From the NCBI GenBank assembly GCA_004556155.1, contig SFIM01000004.1:1-64000 (forward strand): DNA of 64,000 nucleotides, given 5' to 3'. Source of the stretch: Clostridiales bacterium. GTDB lineage: Bacteria > Bacillota > Clostridia > Christensenellales > Aristaeellaceae. The notes beneath the pieces are model-generated. The model was given only the letters and a program-made list of their open reading frames with translations, was not told the DNA's origin and searched no databases. Every line of letters starts with the position of its first letter. Within the stretch, counting starts at the first letter, position 1. This document shows positions 15,042 to 23,814 of the stretch, piece after piece. The position numbers and the translations under genes are program-made.

Positions 15042-16118
15042 TCAGGTCAGAATCTTACGGAAATCCTCGCCGGGCTTCTGCGGATACACCAGGAAGCTGC
15101 GAACGTCCAGCTCCACCTGCTTGCCGTTTTCCACATTCCTGCTCTCATAGGGATCGGCGATGATGCGCAGCTCCTGCCCGCCGCCCAGATCGACGCGGCA
15201 GTCGTCCACATCGCCCAGGTAGAAATGGCTCTTGACCACGCCGCGCAGCATGCCCTTGCCTTTTTCGGCATACTTGATGTTTTCAGGGCGCACGCCCACG
15301 ATTACGTTGCCGCGCAGTTCGCCCTTGTAGGGCAGCTTCTGGTCGCAGTCGTTCAGGGCGATCACGCCCTCGGAGGCTACACCCTCCACAAAGTCGATCT
15401 TGCCCACAAAGTCGGCGATGAAGGGATTGGCCGGCTCGCTGTAGATGGTGCGCGGGGAGCCCACCTGCTGGATCACGCCGCGGTTGATGACCACAATGCG
15501 GTCGCTCATGGCCATGGCCTCGGTCTGGTCATGGGTCACATACACAACCGTGATGCCATACTGGCGCTGAATCTCCTTGATTTCAAAGCGCATGCTCTCA
15601 CGCAGCTTTGCGTCCAGGTTGGACAGCGGCTCATCCAGCAGCAGCAGGGCAGGCTCAGCCACCAGGGCGCGCGCCAGGGCAACGCGCTGCTGCTGACCGC
15701 CAGACAGCTGGCTGGGGATGCGATCGCGGTACTGGGTCAGGTGCACAACCTCCAGCACGCGGTCAACCTTCTTTTTGATGGTCGCCTTATCCACCTTTTT
15801 GATCTGCAGCGGATAGGCCACGTTATCAAAAACGGTCATATGCGGCCATACGGCGTAGCTCTGAAACACCATGCCGATATCGCGCTTTTCGGGGGGAATA
15901 AACACCTTTTCCGAGGATACCACGCGGTCGTCAAACAGCACCGCGCCCGAGGTGGGCTTTTCAAAGCCTGCGATGATGCGCAGCATGGTGGTTTTGCCGC
16001 AGCCGGAAGGCCCCAGCAGGGTAATAAACTCGCCATCGGCAAAAACGGCATCAAAATTATCCAGTACCACCGCGCTGCCAAAGCTCTTGGTTACATTTTT
16101 AATGGTTACGCTGGACAT
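15042..16118 (-). CDS. ABC transporter ATPase, ferric/phosphonate/polyamine importer class
   Basis: The protein has 358 residues. Motifs: Walker A GPSGCGKTT (about 38), Q-loop VFQSYAVWPH, signature LSGGQQQRVALARAL, Walker B LLLLDEPLSNLD, switch THDQTEAM. A C-terminal TOBE/MOP-like region follows (GVRPENIKYAEKGKG, about 275-355). This is the PotA/FbpC/MalK class. The start at 16118 is ATG with AAGGAG upstream; the in-frame TTG three codons earlier touches the ribosome site. It is the last gene of a binding protein - permease - ATPase operon. Confidence 0.9.
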   Translation of the reverse strand: MSSVTIKNVTKSFGSAVVLDNFDAVFADGEFITLLGPSGCGKTTMLRIIAGFEKPTSGAVLFDDRVVSSEKVFIPPEKRDIGMVFQSYAVWPHMTVFDNVAYPLQIKKVDKATIKKKVDRVLEVVHLTQYRDRIPSQLSGGQQQRVALARALVAEPALLLLDEPLSNLDAKLRESMRFEIKEIQRQYGITVVYVTHDQTEAMAMSDRIVVINRGVIQQVGSPRTIYSEPANPFIADFVGKIDFVEGVASEGVIALNDCDQKLPYKGELRGNVIVGVRPENIKYAEKGKGMLRGVVKSHFYLGDVDDCRVDLGGGQELRIIADPYESRNVENGKQVELDVRSFLVYPQKPGEDFRKILT

Positions 16119-16154
16119 ACTTGCCAACTCCTTTTTGTAATATGGAAATGCTTA

Positions 16155-18653
16155 TCAGATGGAGAACTCGCCCTTTGTCAGACGGTTGAGCAGGAAGTTG
16201 AGCACCACTACGATCATCAGGATGCCAAACGCCATGGCGCAGCTTTGCGGCTGGCTGGTGAAGGTCCAGTATTCATACAGCTGGAAGCCGATGGTCTTGG
16301 TGGTGTTGGAATACAGCAGGGTAGTCATGCTCAGCTCGTAGAAGCTGGGGATGAAGATCAGGAACCAGCCCGCGGCGATGGAGGGGAAAATCAACGGGCC
16401 AGTGATCTTGAACATTGTGCGCGTCCAGCTTGCGCCGGAAATCTGGCTGCACTCCTCCAGCGAAACGTGGATCTGGCTCATGGCGCTTACCACCGTGCGC
16501 ATGCCCATCATCAGGTACTTGATCAGATAAGCAATGATGATGATGTAGGCCGTGTTGTAGATGTCTACACCGAAGGTGCCCTTCATGGTCATGATCAGGC
16601 CCAGGGCGATTACCACGGACGGCGTACCGGAGCCCAGCGTAATCAGGAAGTCCGGAATCTTGCGGCCGCGAATGCGGGTGCGCTGCAGCAGATAGGACAT
16701 CGTGCAGGCCACCACGATGCCGATGGTCGCGGTAATCACGCCGAAGATCAGGCTGTTTTTCAGGCAGTTCATCGTCTCCGTGCGGGAGAAGATGGTCTTC
16801 CACTGGCTGAAGGTGAAGTTTTCAGCATCAAAGAGTGACTTGCCCACGTCAATCTTGAACGAGGTGGTCAGGATCGTGGCGAAGGGAATCAGCACCACGA
16901 TGATGGCGAACAGGCTGACCAGGATGGTCAGCGGCCAGCGCCACCTGCCCAGATCCACAATGTTGGGGCGGGTGGACTTGCCCGATACCGTGATGTACTG
17001 CTTTCGCGCCACCACAAAGTCGGACAGGTACAGGATGATGATGGCCAGTGCCATCAGGAATACCGCCAAACCCGTCGCATCGCTGATGCCCTGCGCGCCC
17101 AGGCCGTTATACTCGATGATGCGCGTGGTGACGGTATGCACCTTGCCCGGTGCACCGATAATGGACGGAATGCCATAGCAGCTCATCGCAGCCACAAACA
17201 CCAGCAGCGCGCCGGCGATCAGGCTGGGGGTCATCATGGGGATGGTGATGCGGAACACCGTGCCCAGGGGCGACGCGCCGGAGATGCGGCTGGCCTCCTC
17301 CAGAGAGGGATCCATCTTTTCCATCGCGCGGGAAATGGTGATAAACGCATAGGGATAGTAGAACGTCGTCAGCACCCAGATCAGGCCGCCCAGGGTATAG
17401 ATGTTCAGCGGGCCGGGGGTATCGCCCAGGTTAAAGATCAGGCGGAAGAACTGGTTCATCGTGCCCACATTGGGGTTGAGCAGGCGCAGCCACGCCATGG
17501 CGCCCACATAGGGCGGCACCATATAGGTGAGCACAAACAGCGAGCGGAAGAACTTTTTGGCGTACAGGTTGGTACGACCCACCAGCCAGGCCAGCGGGAA
17601 GGCCAGCAGCGTGCCCAGGATCATCGTGGCCGTGGCGGCAATCAGCGTGTTCTTGAGCGCGCCCAGGTTCATGGAATAGGTATACAGGCGCTCGAACACA
17701 TGGAAGGTAAAGGAGCCGTCCGGGAAGAACGCCTTGACGATCAGATACACCATGGGCAGCACCTGGAACACCAGCATGAAGTCCACGATGGCGAAAATGA
17801 CCACCCACTTGAAATCCAGATGCCAGCTGTGATCCTTGTACAGCATCAGGAACAGCAGCGCGATATCCAGCGCCAGCAGGATACCCAGCAGGATCGCCGT
17901 GCGGCTGAACGTAACCAGCATCTGCGTCAGCAGGGATACGCTGCCTTCTACCGTCATCTGATAGGCCAGGATGCGGTTTTCGGCCGTGCGCACCGCCTTT
18001 TTCAGGCCGTTTACATCGGCCGTGGGCAGGGGCGCGCCATCTTCATTGACGCTGACCAGGAACAGCTGCATCATCGCAGCCGTGCGTTCCAGGCCCGTCT
18101 TTTCGGCGGCCTTGGCCGCCACTTCGGGCAGATTGGCCGCTTCATCCAGCGCGGCATGCAGCAGCGCCTCACGGTTGGCGTCACGCTCAGCGTCGCTCCA
18201 GGGCGCCATCTGCTTCTTTTCGGCAGAGGAAACCTTGGGGCCGTTGAGCGAATAGGTGATGGAGAGCAGCTCCAGCGCCTTGCGCTGCAGCTTATCCCCC
18301 GAAAGGCCAGCAAACATCGCGTCCACGCGAGCGGACTGATCGGCCTTGGCAGCGCTGCTCCAGTTATCCTTGAGCAGCTCAATCGTGCGGGCGGTCATGG
18401 TATCCTGCTCCGCCTGAGTCAGTTTTGCAGTAAAAGGCTGAATGGATTTTTCATACAGGCTGTCCACCTTGCCGGACAGCTCATGGATATAATGATAAGC
18501 GTTTTCCTGGTCGAAGCCGGAGTTTTGATATTCCCGGCTACCCCACAATCCGCCTGCAATCAGCGCCGCGCCAAGCAAAAACAAAATCAGCAGCGCAATC
18601 TTGCAGCGCGTTTCGGCAGGGTCTTTGCGTTGTTTTTGAAGCTGTGTCTGCAT
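16155..18653 (-). CDS. Fused ABC transporter permease (two permease domains) with large N-terminal extracytoplasmic domain
   Basis: The protein has 832 residues. A first transmembrane helix at about 20-40 is followed by about 210 mostly helical, charged residues (about 45-255) before the next helix. Then come two complete permease units, each with an EAA-type loop for the ATPase: EEASRISGASPLGTVFRI (about 470) and EECSQISGASWTRTMFKI (about 735). Two-domain permeases are typical of FbpB/PotB-C-like iron, phosphonate or thiamine importers; the long N-terminal domain is not. AAGGAG precedes the start by 8 bp. It sits between the binding-protein gene and the ATPase gene. Confidence 0.88.
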   Translation of the reverse strand: MQTQLQKQRKDPAETRCKIALLILFLLGAALIAGGLWGSREYQNSGFDQENAYHYIHELSGKVDSLYEKSIQPFTAKLTQAEQDTMTARTIELLKDNWSSAAKADQSARVDAMFAGLSGDKLQRKALELLSITYSLNGPKVSSAEKKQMAPWSDAERDANREALLHAALDEAANLPEVAAKAAEKTGLERTAAMMQLFLVSVNEDGAPLPTADVNGLKKAVRTAENRILAYQMTVEGSVSLLTQMLVTFSRTAILLGILLALDIALLFLMLYKDHSWHLDFKWVVIFAIVDFMLVFQVLPMVYLIVKAFFPDGSFTFHVFERLYTYSMNLGALKNTLIAATATMILGTLLAFPLAWLVGRTNLYAKKFFRSLFVLTYMVPPYVGAMAWLRLLNPNVGTMNQFFRLIFNLGDTPGPLNIYTLGGLIWVLTTFYYPYAFITISRAMEKMDPSLEEASRISGASPLGTVFRITIPMMTPSLIAGALLVFVAAMSCYGIPSIIGAPGKVHTVTTRIIEYNGLGAQGISDATGLAVFLMALAIIILYLSDFVVARKQYITVSGKSTRPNIVDLGRWRWPLTILVSLFAIIVVLIPFATILTTSFKIDVGKSLFDAENFTFSQWKTIFSRTETMNCLKNSLIFGVITATIGIVVACTMSYLLQRTRIRGRKIPDFLITLGSGTPSVVIALGLIMTMKGTFGVDIYNTAYIIIIAYLIKYLMMGMRTVVSAMSQIHVSLEECSQISGASWTRTMFKITGPLIFPSIAAGWFLIFIPSFYELSMTTLLYSNTTKTIGFQLYEYWTFTSQPQSCAMAFGILMIVVVLNFLLNRLTKGEFSI

Positions 18654-18700
18654 TTACAGCACTCCTTCACCCTGTTTTCGTTCGTTATTTTTGAAAATTT

Positions 18701-18731
18701 GGGGGAAGTCGCCGCACGGACAACTTCCCCC
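18701..18731 (-). other. Intra-operon hairpin between binding-protein and permease genes
   Basis: A perfect 9-bp stem (18701-18709 with 18723-18731) lies 22 bp past the binding-protein stop. No long T run follows on the minus strand, so it is more likely an mRNA-stabilising or partial-termination element than a full terminator. Confidence 0.65.
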
Positions 18732-18752
18732 ATTTGGCATATTGCGATCTGA

Positions 18753-19793
18753 TTACTTCTTGATGGTTACGGCTTCCTGGAACTTGGTGCGGATTTCCTC
18801 ACGCTGCTTGTAGCAACGCTCCCAGTCAACGCCCATGTCCTTCTCGATCAGGCCGTCGGTATCCACGGAGTCAAAGGGAACCTCGGTGAAGCCCTTCAGC
18901 ACGGAGTGCATGTAGCCGGCCACCATGAACTTCTGGCCTTCTTCGCTCAGCAGGAAGTCGGTGATGGCTTCGCAAGCTTCGATGTTCAGGTTCTTGCTCT
19001 TTTCTTCGGCAACGGTCATCACGGTGGAGGGGATCAGGATCACGCCGTCTTCGGGATAGATGCAGCTGATCTTGGAGCCGTTATCCTTGCGCTCCTTCAG
19101 CACGGACTCTTCCAGAATCATGATCACATCGCACTCGCCGGTCTGCAGCTTAGCCAGGGCGGTGGAGCCGGACTCGATCATCACGTCGTTCTGGCCCAGA
19201 GCGGTGAAGTACTCGTAGCCATACTTATCGGACAGGGAGGCGACGGCGGCCATGGTGGTGCCGGAGCTGAGGGGGTTACCCATGGAGATGCGGCCCTTCA
19301 GGCTGGTATCCTCGGCAAATTCCTTGAAGGTCTTGGGCAGCTGATCGGGGGTCTTCAGCTCGGGATTGTAGGCCAGCACCATGTTGCAAACGCGAACAGG
19401 ATACCAATAGCCTTCCTTGTCGTAGTCGAAGCGCAGGTTCTGGGCAGCTTCGGTTTCATAAGCGTGCAGCCAGCCGCCTTCCTTCAGCTCCAGGCTGTAG
19501 GCGGGCTCGGCAACCAGCATCATGTCGCAGCCCAGGGTGCCGGTTTCCATTTCGCCGGCCAGCTTGGTCTGCAGGGAGCCAGTGCCGCCGTAGAAGAAGA
19601 AGGAGCCGTTATTGCCGGGGGTCAGGTTGGGGAATTCAGCCTTGAGAGCCTCATCCATCATATCGATAACAAACGGATACATGGAGGTGTAGATGACCAC
19701 TTCGCCGGTCACGTCTTCATTGACGGCCAGCGCGGCGGGGGCCAGGCACAGCAGGCATGCGATGCACAGAGCAATGGCAAGGATTTTCTTCAT
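18753..19793 (-). CDS. ABC transporter substrate-binding protein (COG1840-type, ferric/phosphonate/polyamine class)
   Basis: The protein has 346 residues. A signal peptide (MKKILAIALCIACLLCLAP...ALA) precedes VTGEVVIYTSMYPFVIDMM, the usual start of the AfuA/FbpA-like binding-protein fold. Later motifs include GCDMMLVAEP, NPLSSGTTMAAVASL and GYMHSVLKG. Cysteines occur in the signal but none fits a lipobox well. TAAGGAGG precedes the ATG. It is the first gene of the operon, behind an extended -10 promoter and a palindrome. The substrate is not determined: Fe3+, aminoethylphosphonate, polyamine and thiamine are all possible. Confidence 0.85.
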   Translation of the reverse strand: MKKILAIALCIACLLCLAPAALAVNEDVTGEVVIYTSMYPFVIDMMDEALKAEFPNLTPGNNGSFFFYGGTGSLQTKLAGEMETGTLGCDMMLVAEPAYSLELKEGGWLHAYETEAAQNLRFDYDKEGYWYPVRVCNMVLAYNPELKTPDQLPKTFKEFAEDTSLKGRISMGNPLSSGTTMAAVASLSDKYGYEYFTALGQNDVMIESGSTALAKLQTGECDVIMILEESVLKERKDNGSKISCIYPEDGVILIPSTVMTVAEEKSKNLNIEACEAITDFLLSEEGQKFMVAGYMHSVLKGFTEVPFDSVDTDGLIEKDMGVDWERCYKQREEIRTKFQEAVTIKK

Positions 19794-19830
19794 AGATGGG
19801 GCCTCCTTAATAAATAAGTGATATTTTTAC

Positions 19831-19844
19831 GCTGGTATACCAGC
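19831..19844. promoter_or_regulatory. Perfect 14-bp palindrome, candidate operator
   Basis: GCTGGTATACCAGC lies in the leader of the ABC operon, between promoter (19894-19922) and start codon (19793). Half of it (CTGGTATA) recurs overlapping the -10 element. Such TGGTATACCA sites are used by dimeric repressors such as GntR-type proteins; the regulator here is unknown. Confidence 0.6.
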
Positions 19845-19893
19845 ATAAGGTTCCATGGGGTATTCTACATTTTACATTTTCTTTTCGGAAGAT

Positions 19894-19922
19894 ATTATAC
19901 CAGATACACCACATTTATGCAA
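19894..19922 (-). promoter_or_regulatory. Sigma-A promoter of the ABC importer operon
   Basis: On the minus strand TTGCAT (19922-19917) is 17 bp from TATAAT (19899-19894), preceded by an extended -10 TGG. Confidence 0.7.
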
Positions 19923-20005
19923 GTATTTTTTTGCAATTTTTTCAAAGCTTATTGCCGGATCAATTTTCCGTGTTTTTCCAATTGCTTTTCATGAAAAACG
20001 CGCAT

Positions 20006-20040
20006 AGAAAAAGCCCGCAGCCGTTATAGCGGCCGCGAGC
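20006..20040 (-). terminator. Rho-independent terminator after the deacetylase gene
   Basis: An 11-bp stem (20013-20023 with 20030-20040, one mismatch) is followed on the minus strand by a T run. Confidence 0.85.
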
Positions 20041-20062
20041 CATTTTGCCATATTCAACGGCT

Positions 20063-20806
20063 TTATTCCGTCTTCTCCGGCACAATAAATTTCTCCGGAT
20101 TGGCGTGATAATACACCACGCCCGGCTTTGCGCCGCCATCGTAATAGGAGAAGATTTCCTCCAGCGACAACACCTGATACCCCTGCTCCACCAGCCAGGG
20201 AACAAACATATCCACCGCGTCGGCCGTGGCTTCATAGGTATCGTGGCACAGGATGATATCGCCATTTTTCACCTGCTGCTTGATGGTCTGGAAAGTCTTT
20301 TCCGCGTCGCGGGTTTTCCAGTCCAGCGTATCAATGGACCAGGTCACGATGGACAGCCCCAGATCGCGGCACACGCCGCACACATTGCTGTTCCACGCGC
20401 CATAGGGCGGGCGAACGAAATGCACCTCGCGGCCGGTCATCTCGGTGATCTTATCGATGCCGTTGGTCAGCGCGCGCTTGGCACGGGCGCTGGACAGCTC
20501 CTTGAGGTTTTCATGCGACCAGGTGTGGGTAGCGATATCGTTGCCGCTGGCCACTACGGCGGCGACGGCCTCGGCATTTTGCCCCATGCGGTTGCCCACC
20601 ATGCAGAAGGTGGCATGGCATCCATATTTTTCCAATGTATCCAGAATGCGCTGCGTGTACTCCGACGGGCCGTCGTCAAATGTCAGGGCAATCATGGGCT
20701 TGGTTGGGTCGATCACGCGCTCGGCTTTTTGCTCGGTTTTCTCCTCCGACAGGGCGGCGGGAGCCAGGCACAGCAGGGTCATCAGCAGGCAAAACAGCTT
20801 TTTCAT
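20063..20806 (-). CDS. Secreted polysaccharide deacetylase (CE4 family)
   Basis: The protein has 247 residues, with a signal peptide (MKKLFCLLMTLLCLAPAALS). The NodB-homology motifs are complete: ALTFDDGPSEYTQRIL (motif 1, catalytic and metal Asp pair), HTWSHENL (motif 2 metal histidines), RPPYGAWN (motif 3), TLDWKT and ILCHDTY (motifs 4-5). It removes acetyl groups from peptidoglycan or chitin-like glycans outside the cell, often giving lysozyme resistance. AAAGGAGC precedes the ATG. It is the last gene of a minus-strand run that starts with pcrA; 15 bp separate it from the methyltransferase gene. Confidence 0.93.
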   Translation of the reverse strand: MKKLFCLLMTLLCLAPAALSEEKTEQKAERVIDPTKPMIALTFDDGPSEYTQRILDTLEKYGCHATFCMVGNRMGQNAEAVAAVVASGNDIATHTWSHENLKELSSARAKRALTNGIDKITEMTGREVHFVRPPYGAWNSNVCGVCRDLGLSIVTWSIDTLDWKTRDAEKTFQTIKQQVKNGDIILCHDTYEATADAVDMFVPWLVEQGYQVLSLEEIFSYYDGGAKPGVVYYHANPEKFIVPEKTE

Positions 20807-20821
20807 CGGTATTGCTCCTTT

Positions 20822-21544
20822 TTAATGATTCGCAAAGGTATACATGCCGATCGCCGCGGCGATGGACAGGTTCAGCGAGTCGATTTCATGATTATGCGGA
20901 ATGCGCACCGGCTGCCCCATGGCGGCAAACTCCGCGGGCAGGCCGCTGCCCTCGTTGCCCATAATCAGGGTGAAGGGCGTTTTTTTTTGCGCCACAGCCT
21001 GATCCAACGGCACAGAAGCGTCCAGCATGAAGGGATACAGCATATGCTGCGGAAAATCCGCGCGGTAGGCGGCAAAATCATCATAATAGCGCACGTTCAG
21101 GCCGAAAATTGCGCCCATGCTGGCCCGCACCACATGCGGATCAAAGGCGTCCGCCGCCGGTCGGATAATGGCGATATCCCGATATCCAAAGCCCAGCGCC
21201 GTGCGCAGCATGGTGCCCAGGTTCCCCTTGTCGCTGGGATGGTGCAGCGCCAGGTGGCACCCTTCAGGATTGAGCGTGCCCTCAAACTTATCAAACACCA
21301 CGGCGGCAAAGCAATTCTCCTTGCCTGATATGCGGCTAAGCGCGCGGTCGGCGTTTTCCTCGCGCACATGATGTGCCGCGCACAGGGCCCGCAGGGCGCG
21401 CAGCCCTTCGCTATCTTCCGCGCGGCTGGCCACCAGCAGGCGGCGGGCAAGCTCGGGCCGCTTGTGCATCAGCTCCGAGGCGGGAAACAGCCCCAGCGCG
21501 TAGCTATAGGGCAAATCGCGGGAATACGCTTCCAAGCTTGGCAT
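20822..21544 (-). CDS. TrmH/SpoU-family RNA 2'-O-methyltransferase
   Basis: The protein has 240 residues. SPOUT knot motifs are present: HPSDKGNLGTMLRTALGFG (motif 1), VVRASMGAIF, FTLIMGNEGSGLP (motif 2) and VRIPHNHEIDSLNLSIAAAI (motif 3). These enzymes use SAM to methylate ribose in rRNA or tRNA. The N-terminal 100 residues are a poorly matched substrate-recognition part, so the target base is unknown. Its ATG shares one base with the stop of the helicase gene (TGATG), a sign of translational coupling. Confidence 0.9.
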   Translation of the reverse strand: MPSLEAYSRDLPYSYALGLFPASELMHKRPELARRLLVASRAEDSEGLRALRALCAAHHVREENADRALSRISGKENCFAAVVFDKFEGTLNPEGCHLALHHPSDKGNLGTMLRTALGFGYRDIAIIRPAADAFDPHVVRASMGAIFGLNVRYYDDFAAYRADFPQHMLYPFMLDASVPLDQAVAQKKTPFTLIMGNEGSGLPAEFAAMGQPVRIPHNHEIDSLNLSIAAAIGMYTFANH

Positions 21545-23811
21545 CAGCCTTCCTCCTTTTGCAGCAGCAGATCAATCAGCGCCAGCGCCGTCGCCTTGCC
21601 GTTTTCGCCTACCTCACCCACCGGCCCCACGCACGAGGGGCATCCATGCTCGCAGGGGCAGTCGCGGGCAATCATGCGCGCGTGGGTAAGCAGGATATCG
21701 CGCATGCGATAGGCTTTTTCAGCCAGACCCACGCCGCCAGGGCAGTTATCATACAAAATCAACGTGGGCTTTTGCGTAAACGGGCACTTGACCTGATAGG
21801 AAATCGCCACATCCCTGGGCGAACACATCAGATACAGCGGCGCGACGATGCGCAGCAGGTTGGCGACGCCCATCATGCCGTTTTGCAGGGTATCCTTGTC
21901 AAAGCGGGCGGCGTACTCCTCGCGCAGCGTCCACCACACGGCGGTGGTGTGCATTTCGCTTTCGGGCAGCATCACCGGGCCGAAGCCCAGGTTTTCGCCG
22001 GTATCGAACTTCATCTTTTTGAACAGCTTGGTGATGGCCGTCACCTTCACCTCGCCCCAGGCAGCGTCCGCACCCTCCTCGGCGATATCCAGCAGACTCA
22101 GGCTCACGTTCAGATCTGCGTCGGTGTAATAATCCACCTCCACCCGGCGAACAAAGGCCTTGCAGGCGTCATAATCCAGGCGCTCCACCTGATACTGCAC
22201 GCCCTCGTGCAGATAGATGGCGTTTTCATGCAGCAGCATCGGCACGGTGAAGCGATCCATTTCGCCGATGACGCGCACGCGGGCAGGATCGGTGATATCG
22301 TTGATCAGGAAGTTCTCAGTCATGGCCGTGCGCAAGCTGATTTCGCTGGCCGGGAAGTCCTCCGCCTGCCAGTGCCAGGTATCCCCCACATGGCGGATGA
22401 TGCCCGCCTCGGCCAGGTATTCGCGCATCTCCTCCGCGCCCGGCGCGCCGCCCAGCGTTTCGCCATCCCGGAAGGGCAGCTCATAGGCTGCGCACTTGAA
22501 ATGATTGAGCAATACATACAGGTTATCCGGGTTAAGCAGTGCGTTTTCAGGCGACTGCCCAAAGAAATACGCCGGATGCGTGACGATAAACTGATCGATC
22601 GCCGCGCTGGAAGCCACCATTACCGTCAGCGACGTGCCCTTCCTGCGCCCCGCGCGCCCGGCCTGCTGCCAGGTGCTGGCGATGGTGCCCGGATATCCGC
22701 ACAGCACGCAGGCGGTCAGCGAGCCAATATCCACGCCCAGCTCCAGCGCATTGGTGGAAATGACCGTATCGATGCTGCCCGCGCGCAGCCCCTGTTCAAT
22801 CTCGCGGCGCTGGGTAGGCAAATAGCCGCCACGATAACCGCGCACGCGCCCGGCGTTGCCCACAGGGTCGCGCGCCTGATCCTTGAGACGCTTGGTCAGC
22901 ACCTCCACCTGCACGCGGCTTTTTGCAAACACAATGGTGGAAATATGATTGAGCAGCAGCGTCTGCGCCACGCGGCAGGTTTCGTTGAGCACGCTGCGGC
23001 GGATGCCCAGCTGCTCGTTGACCACCGGCGGGTTGTAGAAGATCACATGCCGCTCACCCAGCGGCGCGCCGTTATCGTCAATCACCGTCACGGGCCGGCC
23101 AATCAGCGTCTCGGCCAGCTCCTTGGGATTGGCAATGGTGGCCGAGCACAGGATGAACTGCGGATGGCTGCCGTAAAACTCGCACAGGCGCATCAGGCGG
23201 CGCAGGACGTTGGCCAGATTGGAGCCGAACACCCCGCGATAGGCATGGATTTCATCGATGACGATATACCGCAGGTTTTCAAACAGCTTGACCCACTTGG
23301 TATGGTGGGGCAGGATGCCCGAGTGCAGCATATCGGGGTTGCTTACCACCACATGCCCGGCCTGGCGAATGGCGCGGCGCGCCGCGCCGGGGGTATCGCC
23401 ATCATAGGTATAGGTTTTGATATCCGCGCCCAGCAGTTGGATCAGCTCGTACAGTTCGCTCACCTGATCAGCCGACAGCGCCTTGGTAGGAAACAGATAC
23501 AGCGCCCGGGCGTTTGGATCCTTGAGGATGGCGGACAGCACGGGCAGGTTATAGCACATGGTTTTGCCCGAGGCCGTGGGCGTAACCACCACAATATCCT
23601 CGCCGCGCGCGGCAGCCTCAATCGCCTGCGCCTGATGGGTATACAGCCGTTCCACTCCGCGCTTTTGCAGCGTAGGCGGCAGCGCAGGATCCACGCAGTC
23701 CGGCCAGGGCGCATAGCGCGCAGGACGGGCAGGATCGACATGCCAATGCGTTACGCACTGCATAAAGGCGTCATCCCTGCGCAGCACGTCCAGCAGTTGT
23801 TCAATATTCAT
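21544..23811 (-). CDS. DEAD/DEAH helicase with C-terminal DUF1998-type zinc domain (MrfA/YprA-like)
   Basis: The protein has 755 residues. Helicase motifs: Walker A TPTASGKT (about 77-84), DEIH box (about 190), SATI, and motif VI QQAGRAGR (about 380). The C-terminal domain ends in CPCEHGCPSC, a four-cysteine metal site of the DUF1998 region. This layout matches Bacillus MrfA, a DNA-repair helicase active on mitomycin C damage. The gene lies 3 bp after ligA and downstream of pcrA, a DNA-repair operon, which supports that role. Confidence 0.9.
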   Translation of the reverse strand: MNIEQLLDVLRRDDAFMQCVTHWHVDPARPARYAPWPDCVDPALPPTLQKRGVERLYTHQAQAIEAAARGEDIVVVTPTASGKTMCYNLPVLSAILKDPNARALYLFPTKALSADQVSELYELIQLLGADIKTYTYDGDTPGAARRAIRQAGHVVVSNPDMLHSGILPHHTKWVKLFENLRYIVIDEIHAYRGVFGSNLANVLRRLMRLCEFYGSHPQFILCSATIANPKELAETLIGRPVTVIDDNGAPLGERHVIFYNPPVVNEQLGIRRSVLNETCRVAQTLLLNHISTIVFAKSRVQVEVLTKRLKDQARDPVGNAGRVRGYRGGYLPTQRREIEQGLRAGSIDTVISTNALELGVDIGSLTACVLCGYPGTIASTWQQAGRAGRRKGTSLTVMVASSAAIDQFIVTHPAYFFGQSPENALLNPDNLYVLLNHFKCAAYELPFRDGETLGGAPGAEEMREYLAEAGIIRHVGDTWHWQAEDFPASEISLRTAMTENFLINDITDPARVRVIGEMDRFTVPMLLHENAIYLHEGVQYQVERLDYDACKAFVRRVEVDYYTDADLNVSLSLLDIAEEGADAAWGEVKVTAITKLFKKMKFDTGENLGFGPVMLPESEMHTTAVWWTLREEYAARFDKDTLQNGMMGVANLLRIVAPLYLMCSPRDVAISYQVKCPFTQKPTLILYDNCPGGVGLAEKAYRMRDILLTHARMIARDCPCEHGCPSCVGPVGEVGENGKATALALIDLLLQKEEG

Positions 23812-23814
23812 GGG

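Noticed and set aside
14928..16838. Plus-strand open frame of about 630 codons over the ABC ATPase region
   Set aside because: It is the complement of the ATPase and permease genes, with no recognisable domain.
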